From JAKACA01 sp049510975 (lineage in GTDB: Bacteria; Actinomycetota; Acidimicrobiia; Acidimicrobiales; Bog-793): 64,000 nucleotides of DNA. The position numbers and the translations under genes are program-made. The notes beneath the pieces were generated by a model that ran no database searches, was not told the origin of the DNA, and worked only from the letters and a program-made list of their open reading frames with translations. The stretch is taken from positions 186,001 through 250,000 of the forward strand of contig JBEKYM010000007.1 of the NCBI GenBank assembly GCA_049510975.1, read 5' to 3'. Of the stretch, positions 56,111 through 64,000 are shown in pieces; position 1 is the stretch's first letter, and each line of letters begins with the position of its first letter.

Positions 56111-58636
56111 ATGGCTGACGCCATCACCGTCTCCGGTCCCATCAATGGGACCGACCGCACCCTGTCCTTCGAAACCGGGCGCTTTGCCGCTCAAGCCGAC
56201 GGGGCGGTTCTCGCCCGTATCGGCGACACCATCGTCCTCGTGACGGCGACAGCGGCCCGTAAGGTTCGCGAGGGGACGGATTTCTTCCCGCTCACCGTCG
56301 ACATCGAAGAGCGAATGTACGCAGCCGGCAAGATTCCCGGCTCCTTCTTCCGGCGTGAAGGCCGGGCGACCGATCAGGCGATTCTCACGGACCGCTTGAT
56401 CGACCGGCCGTTGCGGCCGTCGTTCCCGGAGGGGTTTCGTAACGAGGTCCATATCGTCGGCACGACCTTCGGCGCCGACCTCGTCAACCCTCACGACGTT
56501 CTGGCCATCAACGGCGCCTCGGCTGCCCTCATGATCTCCGGCATCCCCTTCGACGGCCCCATCGGCGCCGTCCGGATGGCCTACTCGATCGAGGGCACCT
56601 GGCTCCCGCACGCCACCTACCAGGAAGGCGACGCCTCGACGTTCGAGCTCGTCGTCGCCGGCCGGGCGCTCGGCACCGAGGCCGACGCAGAGATCGCCAT
56701 CATGATGGTGGAGGCCGGCGGAACCGAGGACGCCTGGCAGTACTACGAGAACGGCGCCCCGAAGGTGACCGAGGACGTCATCGCCGAGGGGCTCGAGGCC
56801 TCCAAGGAGTGGATCCGCCAGTCGATCGAGCTGCAGCGCGAGCTCGTCGCCAAGGCCGGCCGCAAGGAGACGATCCCCTACGAGCTGTTCGTCGACTACT
56901 CCGAGGACGTCTACGAGCGGGTCTCGACGATCGGCGCCGAGTCCATCACGACGGCAAATGCCATCACGACCAAGACCGAGCGCAACGCCGCCCTCGATGC
57001 CGCCGCCGAAACGATCGTCGAGCAGCTCGCACCGCTCTTCCCCGAGCGCGAGCGTGAGATCAAAGCCGCCATCCGGTCGTTCACGAAGAAGATCGTGCGG
57101 AAGCGCATCGTCTCCGAGGGCATCCGCATCGACGGGCGCGGCACGACCGACATCCGGCCCCTCTCCGCCGAGGTCGGCATCATCCCGACGGCACACGGCT
57201 CCGGGCTCTTCCAGCGTGGCGACACGCAGGTCCTCAACTTCACCACCCTCGGCATGCCCCGCATGAACCAGCTGCTCGACACGATCGGCATCGACGAGAC
57301 CAAGCGGTACATGCACCACTACAACTTCCCGCCGTTCTCGACGGGCGAGACGGGTTTCATGCGTGGACCGAAGCGGCGTGAGATCGGCCACGGCCTTCTG
57401 GCCGAGCGGGCGCTCCTTCCCGTCATCCCGCCCGAGAGCGAGTTCCCCTACGTGCTGCGCCTCGTGTCCGAGGTCCTCTCGTCCAACGGCTCGACGTCGA
57501 TGGCCTCGGTCTGTGGATCGAGCCTGTCGCTCATGGACGCCGGCGTGCCGATCAAGGCACCCGTCGCCGGCATCGCCATGGGACTCGTGTACGCCGAGGG
57601 CGTCTACACGACGCTGACCGACATCCTCGGCGCCGAGGACGCCTTCGGTGACATGGACTTCAAAGTCGCCGGCACGTCCGAATTCGTCACGGCGCTCCAG
57701 CTCGACACGAAGATCGACGGCTTGCCCGCCGACGTGCTGTCGAAGGCGCTGCACCAGGCCCGCGACGCTCGCATGATCATCCTCGACGTCATGGCCGGCG
57801 CCATCTCCGAGCCTCGCGACGAGGTCAAGTCGCACGCACCGAAGATCGTCACCTTCGAGATCCCGATCGACAAGATCGGCGAGGTCATCGGCCCCAAGGG
57901 CAAGGTCATCAACGCCATCCAGCAGGAGACGGGTGCGGACGTCAACGTCGACGACGACGGCCAGGTCGGTACCGTCACGATCGGCGCCAAGGAGCGCTCG
58001 GTCGTCGACGAGGCCCGCCGCCGCATCGAGACCATCCTCGACCCGCCGTCAGCGGACGTCGGCGCCGTCTACACCGGCAAGGTCGTCAACATCACGAAGT
58101 TCGGGGCGTTCGTCAACATCCTTCCCGGACGGGACGGTCTCATCCACATCTCCCGCCTCGGTCAGGGCAAGCGAGTCGAGCGCGTCGAAGACGTCCTCGA
58201 GCTCGGCCAGGAGATCGAGGTGCGTGTCGACGACATCGACCCGCAGGGCAAGGTTTCGCTGTCGCTGGCGTCCTCGCCGCCTCCGTCGTCTTCCTCATCC
58301 GAAGACGGTGACGGCGACCGCCCCCGCGGCCGTGGCCGCGGCGACCGGCCGGAGCGCTCCGACAGGTCCGACCGCCCAGAGCGCTCCGACCGCCCAGAGC
58401 GTTCCGAGCGCAACGGCGCCAGCTCCGAGGGCGGCGTCCCGCGGGCGTCGTTCGAGGATGCCTTCGACGCCGAGCTGTCCGCCGAGCTGGGTGACCTGGG
58501 TCCCCGCGAGACGGCCGGTTCGGCCGGCGGCGGGCCACGCCGGGAAGGTGGCCGCGAAGGCGGTCGCCGGCCTGAGGGGCGGCGCGACGGCGCAGGCGGC
58601 GGCCCTCGCCGGCGCCCCCGCAGCGGCCGGGACTAG
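56111..58636 (+). CDS. pnp: Polyribonucleotide nucleotidyltransferase
   Basis: Exoribonuclease of 841 residues that degrades RNA from the 3' end with phosphate. The ATG at 56111 follows GAGGAG. Two RNase PH-like halves are visible: first half with FFRREGRATDQAILTDRLIDRP, second with FPPFSTGETGFMRGPKRREIGHG and SSNGSTSMASVCGSSLSLMDAG. A KH domain reads IGEVIGPKGKVINAIQQETG; an S1 domain reads GKVVNITKFGAFVNILPG. The last about 110 residues are an Arg-, Asp- and Gly-rich tail (RPERSDRPERSERNG and RRPEGRRDGAGGGPRRRP) with tandem repeats, unlike other species. A 15-base palindrome (58631-58645) overlaps the stop. Confidence 0.97.
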   Translation: MADAITVSGPINGTDRTLSFETGRFAAQADGAVLARIGDTIVLVTATAARKVREGTDFFPLTVDIEERMYAAGKIPGSFFRREGRATDQAILTDRLIDRPLRPSFPEGFRNEVHIVGTTFGADLVNPHDVLAINGASAALMISGIPFDGPIGAVRMAYSIEGTWLPHATYQEGDASTFELVVAGRALGTEADAEIAIMMVEAGGTEDAWQYYENGAPKVTEDVIAEGLEASKEWIRQSIELQRELVAKAGRKETIPYELFVDYSEDVYERVSTIGAESITTANAITTKTERNAALDAAAETIVEQLAPLFPEREREIKAAIRSFTKKIVRKRIVSEGIRIDGRGTTDIRPLSAEVGIIPTAHGSGLFQRGDTQVLNFTTLGMPRMNQLLDTIGIDETKRYMHHYNFPPFSTGETGFMRGPKRREIGHGLLAERALLPVIPPESEFPYVLRLVSEVLSSNGSTSMASVCGSSLSLMDAGVPIKAPVAGIAMGLVYAEGVYTTLTDILGAEDAFGDMDFKVAGTSEFVTALQLDTKIDGLPADVLSKALHQARDARMIILDVMAGAISEPRDEVKSHAPKIVTFEIPIDKIGEVIGPKGKVINAIQQETGADVNVDDDGQVGTVTIGAKERSVVDEARRRIETILDPPSADVGAVYTGKVVNITKFGAFVNILPGRDGLIHISRLGQGKRVERVEDVLELGQEIEVRVDDIDPQGKVSLSLASSPPPSSSSSEDGDGDRPRGRGRGDRPERSDRSDRPERSDRPERSERNGASSEGGVPRASFEDAFDAELSAELGDLGPRETAGSAGGGPRREGGREGGRRPEGRRDGAGGGPRRRPRSGRD

Positions 58637-58680
58637 GGCCTAGTCACACCGGGCCCGACGCCTGTCGCCCCGTCACGACC

Positions 58681-59925
58681 TTGATCAAGTCCTCCGTCCT
58701 GCAGTCGGGAATCCGGCTCGTCACTGAATCCATGCCCGATGTCGCTTCGGCGTCGGTCGGCGTATGGGTCGGGACGGGCTCCCGAGACGAAACCAACCCA
58801 CAAGCCGGCATCTCTCACTTCCTCGAGCACCTGCTCTTCAAGGGGACGGACGACCGCACGGCACGCGACATCGCCGAAGCGGTCGACGCCGTCGGCGGCG
58901 ACATGAACGCCTACACGACGAAGGAGTACACGACCTTCTACGTGCGCGCCCTGTCCGAGCACCTGGATCTCGGTCTCGACATCCTCTGCGACATCCTGCG
59001 CGAGCCGGCGTTGCGACCCGATGACGTCGATGCTGAGCGGCAGGTCATCTTGGAGGAGGTGCTGATGCACCGGGACGAGCCGGCCGACGTCGTGCAGGAG
59101 CTGTTCAGCGAAGCGATGTTCCTTCGTCATCCGCTTGGGCGGGAGGTGCTCGGCGATCCCGACGTCATCCAACGGGTGACCGTGCCCGAGATCCGGGCGT
59201 TCTTCGACGAGCACTACCTGCCTCGCAACATGGTCGTGGCTGCCGCCGGCGACGTCGTGCACGAGGTCGTGGCGGAGGAGATCGAGCGTCGTTTTGTCGG
59301 GCGCGACGGGGGACAGGCGCCCCCGCGCACGTCGCCCGGTGCCGAGCTGCGTGCGCTCACCGTCGAGCGCCGTGACACCGAGCAGACACAGCTCGTCGTC
59401 GGGACCCGCGGCCCCGCTCGCCGTTCGCCCGACCGCTTCAGCCTCGCCGTCCTCAACCACGCCCTCGGTGGAGGGCTCTCGAGCCGGCTGTTCCAAGAGG
59501 TCCGAGAAACCCGCGGCCTCGCCTACTCCATCGGCTCCGACCGCGTCGCCTATGAGGACGGCGGCTCCCTGTCGGTGTCGGTGGGAACTGCTCCCGAACA
59601 TGCCGCCGAAGTCCTCGAGCTCATCGGCAAGGAGCTCGACCAGCTCCGCGCCGACGGCGTCACCCCCCGCGAGCTCGAGGTCGCCAAGGGCCATCTGCGC
59701 GCCGACCTCCTGCTCTCGCTCGAGGACTCCGGTGCCCGCATGTCCCGTATCGGCGCCAGCCTGCTCCTGCACGACGAGGTCCTGACCGTCGAGGAGCTGC
59801 TCTCCAAGATCGGGGCCGTCACGCTCGCCGACGTGGCCGGGGCGGCCGCCCGCGTCCTCGACGGCAGGCGGGTGCTGGCCGTCGTCGGCCCCTTCGACGA
59901 AGCCGACTTCGCTTCGTTCTCCTGA
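58681..59925 (+). CDS. M16-family zinc protease
   Basis: Insulinase-like peptidase of 414 residues. TTG 58681 gives MIKSSVLQSGIRLVTE, a normal start. The inverted zinc motif HFLEH is at residues 46-50, and the third ligand glutamate lies in QVILEEVLMHRDEP near residue 125. The second domain has the RGLAYSIGSDRVAYEDGG region. It is like PepR (mycobacterial M16 protease) found near pnp. It is 44 bases behind pnp and 31 before dapB, so pnp-M16-dapB may form one transcript. No signal peptide; cytosolic action expected. Confidence 0.9.
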   Translation: MIKSSVLQSGIRLVTESMPDVASASVGVWVGTGSRDETNPQAGISHFLEHLLFKGTDDRTARDIAEAVDAVGGDMNAYTTKEYTTFYVRALSEHLDLGLDILCDILREPALRPDDVDAERQVILEEVLMHRDEPADVVQELFSEAMFLRHPLGREVLGDPDVIQRVTVPEIRAFFDEHYLPRNMVVAAAGDVVHEVVAEEIERRFVGRDGGQAPPRTSPGAELRALTVERRDTEQTQLVVGTRGPARRSPDRFSLAVLNHALGGGLSSRLFQEVRETRGLAYSIGSDRVAYEDGGSLSVSVGTAPEHAAEVLELIGKELDQLRADGVTPRELEVAKGHLRADLLLSLEDSGARMSRIGASLLLHDEVLTVEELLSKIGAVTLADVAGAAARVLDGRRVLAVVGPFDEADFASFS

Positions 59926-59944
59926 GAATGCCGCCACCGACCGC

Positions 59945-59950
59945 TACCGT
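59945..59950 (+). promoter_or_regulatory. Putative -10 hexamer for dapB
   Basis: TACCGT, 6 bases before GTG 59957, with no Shine-Dalgarno. Confidence 0.45.
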
Positions 59951-59956
59951 GGGGGC

Positions 59957-60778
59957 GTGATCCGGGTCGGGGTCTTCGGCGCAGCGGGGCGGATGGGGGC
60001 GACCGTCTGCGAGACGGTCCTCGCGGCGCCCGATCTCGAGCTCGTTGCCGCCGTCGACCCGGCCAGGGCCGGAAGCTCGCTGGCCGAGGTGCTCGGCCGG
60101 TCCGGACCCGACGTGCCCGATCTCGAGCTCGCTGCTGACGCCGACTCCCTCGGGCGTGCCGGCGCCGATGTCGCCGTCGACTTCAGCGTGGTGGCCGCCG
60201 CTCGCGAGAACCTTCGCTGGTGTTCGGAGCACTCCGTGCACGCTGTGGAGGGTACGACCGGATTCAGCGAGGACGACCTGGAGGGTTTCGCCCGGTGGTT
60301 CGGGCCAGGCTCGACGGCGAACGCGCTCGTGACGTCGAACTTCTCGCTCGGGGCCGCCTTGATGATGCGCTGTGCGGAGCTCTGCGCCCCGCATTTCAGC
60401 GGTGTCGAGATCATCGAGCTTCATCACGAGCACAAGCGGGATGCCCCTTCGGGCACGTCGTTGCGGACGGCCGGCATCATCGAGGCGGCCCGAGACGCCG
60501 CCGGCTCGGGGCCGCTGGTGAGCGACCCCACCGAGCAGGCAGTGCTGGCGGGCACTCGCGGCGGAGTCACCGCCGGCGGCGTCCGCGTCCACTCCGTACG
60601 GCTGCCGGGCCTCGTCGCCCATCAGGAAGTCCTGTTCGGCAACGCCGGCGAGACGTTGTCGATCCGGCATGACTCGACGGATCGGGTTTCTTTCATGCCG
60701 GGGGTGTTGATGGCCGTCCGGGCCGTAGCTGACCTGCCGGGCCTCACGCTCGGCCTGGGGCCGTTGCTGGGCGCTTGA
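59957..60778 (+). CDS. dapB: 4-hydroxy-tetrahydrodipicolinate reductase
   Basis: NAD(P)H-dependent reductase of 273 residues in lysine and diaminopimelate synthesis. GTG 59957 begins IRVGVFGAAGRMGATVCE with the GxxGxxG nucleotide-binding motif. VDFSVVAAA and VEGTTGFSEDDLE match the family, and the catalytic site is in IIELHHEHKRDAPSGTSL (His-His and Lys). NFSLGAALMMR is also typical. No dapA is nearby. A leaderless-type promoter precedes it. Length and motifs are normal. Confidence 0.96.
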   Translation: MIRVGVFGAAGRMGATVCETVLAAPDLELVAAVDPARAGSSLAEVLGRSGPDVPDLELAADADSLGRAGADVAVDFSVVAAARENLRWCSEHSVHAVEGTTGFSEDDLEGFARWFGPGSTANALVTSNFSLGAALMMRCAELCAPHFSGVEIIELHHEHKRDAPSGTSLRTAGIIEAARDAAGSGPLVSDPTEQAVLAGTRGGVTAGGVRVHSVRLPGLVAHQEVLFGNAGETLSIRHDSTDRVSFMPGVLMAVRAVADLPGLTLGLGPLLGA

Positions 60779-60864
60779 GGCCGGGTTGCAGGTGCCGACC
60801 GGTGCGGTTGGGCCGGCGCCGCCCGACGCACGCCGCCCGACCGTCGCCGGCCGACGAATTGCCG

Positions 60865-60881
60865 GCCGCCAAATTGGCGGC
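60865..60881. terminator. Possible hairpin between convergent dapB and S8 gene
   Basis: Palindrome GCCGCCAA/TTGGCGGC with a single central base in the 134-base gap between the two convergent genes. Surrounding sequence is itself GC-repeat-rich, so several alternative stems exist. No U-run. Confidence 0.35.
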
Positions 60882-60912
60882 GCGCCGCCGGCTCGGCCGG
60901 CCCGCCGCCGGC

Positions 60913-63900
60913 TCAGCTCGGCCAGGCCACCGTCACCTCGCCGGCGCTCGTGCACTTCTCGGAATTGGAGACGAGCCCGTCGGAGTTGACGGCCCGGATG
61001 ATGACGGCGACGGTACCTGCAGGCACCGTCACGCGAACGAGTGCGCCGGCGGCCGCTTCGACGTTCAGTGTCTCGGGCGGAAACGCCCTGCCGGCGGAGT
61101 TCACGTCGACGTACTGGTAGGTCGACGCCTCGCCGTCGTACCAGTGCGCGCCTGGCGCCGAGAAGCTGAGGGTCGTGCCCGACAGCTTGGCGCTGCGGAC
61201 GACTCCCGGCGGGCGGGAGTCGGTCCCGAGGCGGCCGGAGTTGTACTCGTCGTGGAAGGCCCGCCACCAGCTGCCGTCGCCCGGTGCGGCCCCGCTCGTC
61301 GTCCAGGCGAACAGGTAGCCCTCCCGGGTGATGGTCACGAGATCGTCACGGCCGTTGCCGAACAGGTCGCCGGCAGCCGGGGCATACACCGTCCAGCCGC
61401 CCGTGAATTTCGGGAAACCCGCCGCCTCTGCACCCGACGACAGCCGAGCATCCACGGCCCCGGAGTCGCCCCCGATCACGAGGTCGTCGGCCGAGCCGGC
61501 ACTGACGGGGGCGAAGAGTGGCTGGCCGAGGAAGTCCTGGCCCTGTTCGGAGGAGGGGAAGCCGGCGAGCTCGTCGGCAGCCTTTCCGGTCGCGGTGGCG
61601 GCAAGCCCTGGCCAGACGGAGGCAACCTGGTTGATCGGGTTGCCGGACCCGCCATAGAGGAGAGCGGCGGCAAGGTGCTCGGTGCCGATGCCCGGATCGG
61701 CGTAGCTCACGCCAGAGCCGAAGTCGCCGAAGGCGCCGCTGCCCGTGAAGGGGGTCGGCACTGTGGTCGGCAGGGGTCCGAAGATCGCTTCCGAGGGGTT
61801 GCCCACGACGGCCAGGAGCGCATCGAGCACGGAGCTCGCCGAGCCATAGCTGCCGGCGACCTTCCCCGTGGACGTGATGAGACTGTCCGGGGTCCAGATC
61901 GGTCCGACGGCGACGTCGTCGAGGGAGTTGTTGCCGTCGCGGTTGCCGAGGACGTCGGCAACGGCGGGGGAGTCCGTGCCCTCGGTGATGAACTCCTGGG
62001 CGCTGCCGTAGTCCTCGATCGTTCCCTGCAGGCGCACGGGCCAACCCTTCACGAGCTTGCCGCTGGCGCTGTAGGCGAAGACGAATCCGTAGTCGAGCGC
62101 TTGGAGTCCGCCCTCGCTCGGGCCGAGCTCGGTGTACTGGCTCCGGACGACGAGGTCGGGCGGCCCACTCGCGCTGAACTGAGCCACGGCCGGCGGAGTG
62201 TCCAGCTTCTGGTCGGCTTCGAGCGTGTAACCACCCGGCAGGTGTTCCTCGGCGGCCGTCAGCGTCACGCGGACGGGCCAGCCGGGAAGCGCCTTGCCAT
62301 CGGGCCGCCACGCGTGCAGGTCGCCGTCCCACCCGGCCTGCACGATGTCGAGCTGCCCGCCGCCGGCGAGCGACACGAGCACTGGCGGTGACACGGCACC
62401 CTCGACCGGCAGGCGGTGGTGGGCGAGGTTGGGCCGCGGGATGGCCGGTTTCACGACGCCGGCGTCCATGGCGATCGGCCAGCCGGACTCCAGCTGACCT
62501 TCGGAGTCGAAGGCGTACACGTAGCCGTCCTCCGAGGTGGCGACGACCGACAGCCGGCCGGTGTGGTTGAGGTCACCGACGGCCACGTCCGAGATGATCG
62601 GCTGATCACCGACGGCGATGCCGGCGGGCACGTCGACGGCGCTGATCGGGTCCGTGTGCGCCGGCCAACCCGGAAGTTCCGCCCCGGTCTTCGGGTTGAG
62701 GGCCTCGATCGTGCCGTTGGCGGTGCCGAAGACGATGTCGAGCTGCCCGGTGCCCTGCAGGTCAACAAGGGCGGGTTCGGACTCGCCGCTCGAACCGATC
62801 GCAAGCGGGAAGCCGGCGACGGCGCTCGGGTCGTGGAAGGCGTCGATGACGCGCCGCGCCTCGCCGGTCAGCGTGGAGGATCCGACCACGGTCGTCGTCA
62901 CGACGCGGAATGTCACGTCGTACTGATCGAACGTCGTCAGCTCCTTCGTCGTCGAGAGATGGAACGTGGCGTCGTAGAACGACGACGGGATGGCGCCGAG
63001 GGCGAGCGTCCCGAACGTGCCCGAGAACGATCCCGTCTTGTTGCCGGACGAGATCGTGTGCCACGTCGACGGGTCGCCACCGAGACCGTACTGCAGGCTC
63101 CAGCCGTAGCTCTGCCCGCTGAACGCGCTCACGGTGCCGGTGACCTGAACGGTGTGCTGCCGCGTCGGATCGACGAGCGTGTACCAGGCAGGAGCGTCGA
63201 TCTCCGGCGCCGCCGGCACGTCGGCGGCCGTGACGTCCTGCAGGGCCGTGAGCGCATCGGGCATGCCGTAGCCGTACTGCTCGTTCCACTCGCCGGGAGC
63301 CGCCGGCCACGGCAGCGTCGCCCCCGCCGGCGCCGCCGGCTCGGTCGAGGCTTCCCGAAGGATCTGCACCGCCTGCGGCCCCCGCAGCGGCGCCTTGATC
63401 GTGTCGGCGGCGGCCGCCACCTGCCCTTCGGAGAGCACGAGGGCGAGGACGGCCCCGAGCGTCGGCGTCGACTCCGACGTGCTGCCGCCGTTGGTGGCGA
63501 CCGAGAACATGTTGTGGACGCCGAACGACGTGAGGTCAGAGCGCGTCCAGAACGGCCCCTTCATCTTGGTGAGCGTCGAGCCGGTCACGCCGGCGGTGTT
63601 CGGCAGGAGCCCGTTGCCGGGAAGGACGTTGCCCCAGAACATGCCGCCCTGGTGATCGGCCGAGTCGAAGTCGTTGCTCGACTCGACGACGATGACGCCG
63701 AGCGAGTCGAGGTAGGCGAGCACGCCGGCGGCGAACGACGAGTAGCCGAGGTCGGCCGTGACCGAAACGATCACCTTGGCACCGGACTCAGCCGCGAACA
63801 GCCACGCCTTGGCGAGCATCTCGGTCGAGTCGATGGCTTCGTCGCCGGCCTTGACCGGCATGATGAGGCACGTCGGGCAGACCGTGTTGATGACGTTCAT

Positions 63901-64000
63901 CTGATCGTCCGGGTGGTCATAGGAGCCGTCGGTCGTGGCCGGATCGTTCTGGTTGTCGTAGAAGTCCCAGCCGGCGACGGCGTCGGAGTACCCCGCCGGC
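60913..64000 (-). CDS. S8-type secreted protein with propeller-like repeats, partial
   Basis: The 5' end lies outside the window; the frame is open to base 64000 and about 1028 residues are visible. The upstream part (GWDFYDNQNDPATTDG) resembles the subtilisin Asp/His region spacing of large S8 proteins; ILVVESSNDF-like sequence (here VVESSNDF) resembles the oxyanion Asn segment, and STSESTPTLGAVLALVLS resembles the Ser region (GTSMATPHVAGA-type), so a protease or protease-like fold is plausible. From about base 62900 to 61200 run repeats such as DLQGTGQLDIVFGTANGTIEA, DLNHTGRLSVVATSEDGYVYA and NGRDDLVTITREGYLFAWTT, FG-GAP/VCBS-like blades. A C-terminal fibronectin-like strand set follows. 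Catalytic Asp and His lie outside, so activity is unproven. Confidence 0.75.
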   Translation of the reverse strand, partial: PAGYSDAVAGWDFYDNQNDPATTDGSYDHPDDQMNVINTVCPTCLIMPVKAGDEAIDSTEMLAKAWLFAAESGAKVIVSVTADLGYSSFAAGVLAYLDSLGVIVVESSNDFDSADHQGGMFWGNVLPGNGLLPNTAGVTGSTLTKMKGPFWTRSDLTSFGVHNMFSVATNGGSTSESTPTLGAVLALVLSEGQVAAAADTIKAPLRGPQAVQILREASTEPAAPAGATLPWPAAPGEWNEQYGYGMPDALTALQDVTAADVPAAPEIDAPAWYTLVDPTRQHTVQVTGTVSAFSGQSYGWSLQYGLGGDPSTWHTISSGNKTGSFSGTFGTLALGAIPSSFYDATFHLSTTKELTTFDQYDVTFRVVTTTVVGSSTLTGEARRVIDAFHDPSAVAGFPLAIGSSGESEPALVDLQGTGQLDIVFGTANGTIEALNPKTGAELPGWPAHTDPISAVDVPAGIAVGDQPIISDVAVGDLNHTGRLSVVATSEDGYVYAFDSEGQLESGWPIAMDAGVVKPAIPRPNLAHHRLPVEGAVSPPVLVSLAGGGQLDIVQAGWDGDLHAWRPDGKALPGWPVRVTLTAAEEHLPGGYTLEADQKLDTPPAVAQFSASGPPDLVVRSQYTELGPSEGGLQALDYGFVFAYSASGKLVKGWPVRLQGTIEDYGSAQEFITEGTDSPAVADVLGNRDGNNSLDDVAVGPIWTPDSLITSTGKVAGSYGSASSVLDALLAVVGNPSEAIFGPLPTTVPTPFTGSGAFGDFGSGVSYADPGIGTEHLAAALLYGGSGNPINQVASVWPGLAATATGKAADELAGFPSSEQGQDFLGQPLFAPVSAGSADDLVIGGDSGAVDARLSSGAEAAGFPKFTGGWTVYAPAAGDLFGNGRDDLVTITREGYLFAWTTSGAAPGDGSWWRAFHDEYNSGRLGTDSRPPGVVRSAKLSGTTLSFSAPGAHWYDGEASTYQYVDVNSAGRAFPPETLNVEAAAGALVRVTVPAGTVAVIIRAVNSDGLVSNSEKCTSAGEVTVAWPS

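Overview
The window is one contiguous piece of high-GC chromosome from an actinobacterium. The block aroC-aroK-aroB-aroQ-pepQ-efp-nusB, then pyrR-pyrB-pyrC-carA-carB-pyrD, then mihF-gmk-rpoZ-coaBC-metK-priA, and further on rpsO-pnp-M16 protease-dapB, follows the order seen in Mycobacterium and Streptomyces. Menaquinone genes, an actinobacterial-type integration host factor and mycofactocin-type redox genes fit the same phylum. Acidimicrobiia is my best guess, but that is inference. I saw no rRNA, tRNA, insertion sequence, phage or CRISPR array.

Bases 1-5690 carry a mycofactocin-type oxidation module: a FixC-like flavoprotein (5' end outside the window), a FixX-like ferredoxin, an ETF beta-like protein, a mycofactocin-coupled short-chain dehydrogenase, an NDMA-dependent alcohol dehydrogenase and the glycosyltransferase MftF. 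Bases 5642-11359 hold menE, menB, menA, menH and menD. Together they suggest a route from alcohol through mycofactocin, ETF and FixCX to menaquinone, with the quinone genes next door.

Bases 11397-20310 are mixed: an AhpD-like protein, a DUF169 protein, tyrS, a lipoprotein, a flavin reductase-like protein, RNase D, an amino-acid permease, and a GH13 glucosidase behind a small conserved-looking gene. Bases 20311-21044 hold a tandem palindromic repeat and a small Cys/His protein. Bases 21089-24705 (minus strand) encode an ATP-grasp enzyme, a radical SAM protein ending in a CCAEP tail, and a Cys-rich protein. This trio is the best candidate here for a poorly described biosynthetic or modification system.

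Bases 24807-40957 hold nfuA, the shikimate genes, pepQ-efp-nusB, a PurM-like protein and the pyrimidine operon. The pyr leader has a PyrR-binding loop and a terminator-like hairpin that overlaps the start of pyrR. Bases 41344-48010 are an oligopeptide-type ABC importer; its fused double ATPase is transcribed convergently to the other subunits. Bases 48101-54023 are the mihF-to-priA housekeeping block. Bases 54163-64000 hold a secreted seven-repeat protein, rpsO, pnp, an M16 protease, dapB and an S8-type secreted protein with a beta-propeller-like C-terminal half that runs off the window.

Four patterns recur across the window. Stops and starts overlap in the operons (ATGA, GTGA, TGATG). Many genes have a TAnnnT hexamer 6-8 bases before the start codon and no Shine-Dalgarno, which suggests leaderless transcripts. 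Intergenic spaces carry palindromic repeats of at least two families, present in distant copies. Several housekeeping proteins carry in-frame low-complexity expansions (aroK, pyrC, coaBC, the ATP-grasp protein, GH13, pnp).
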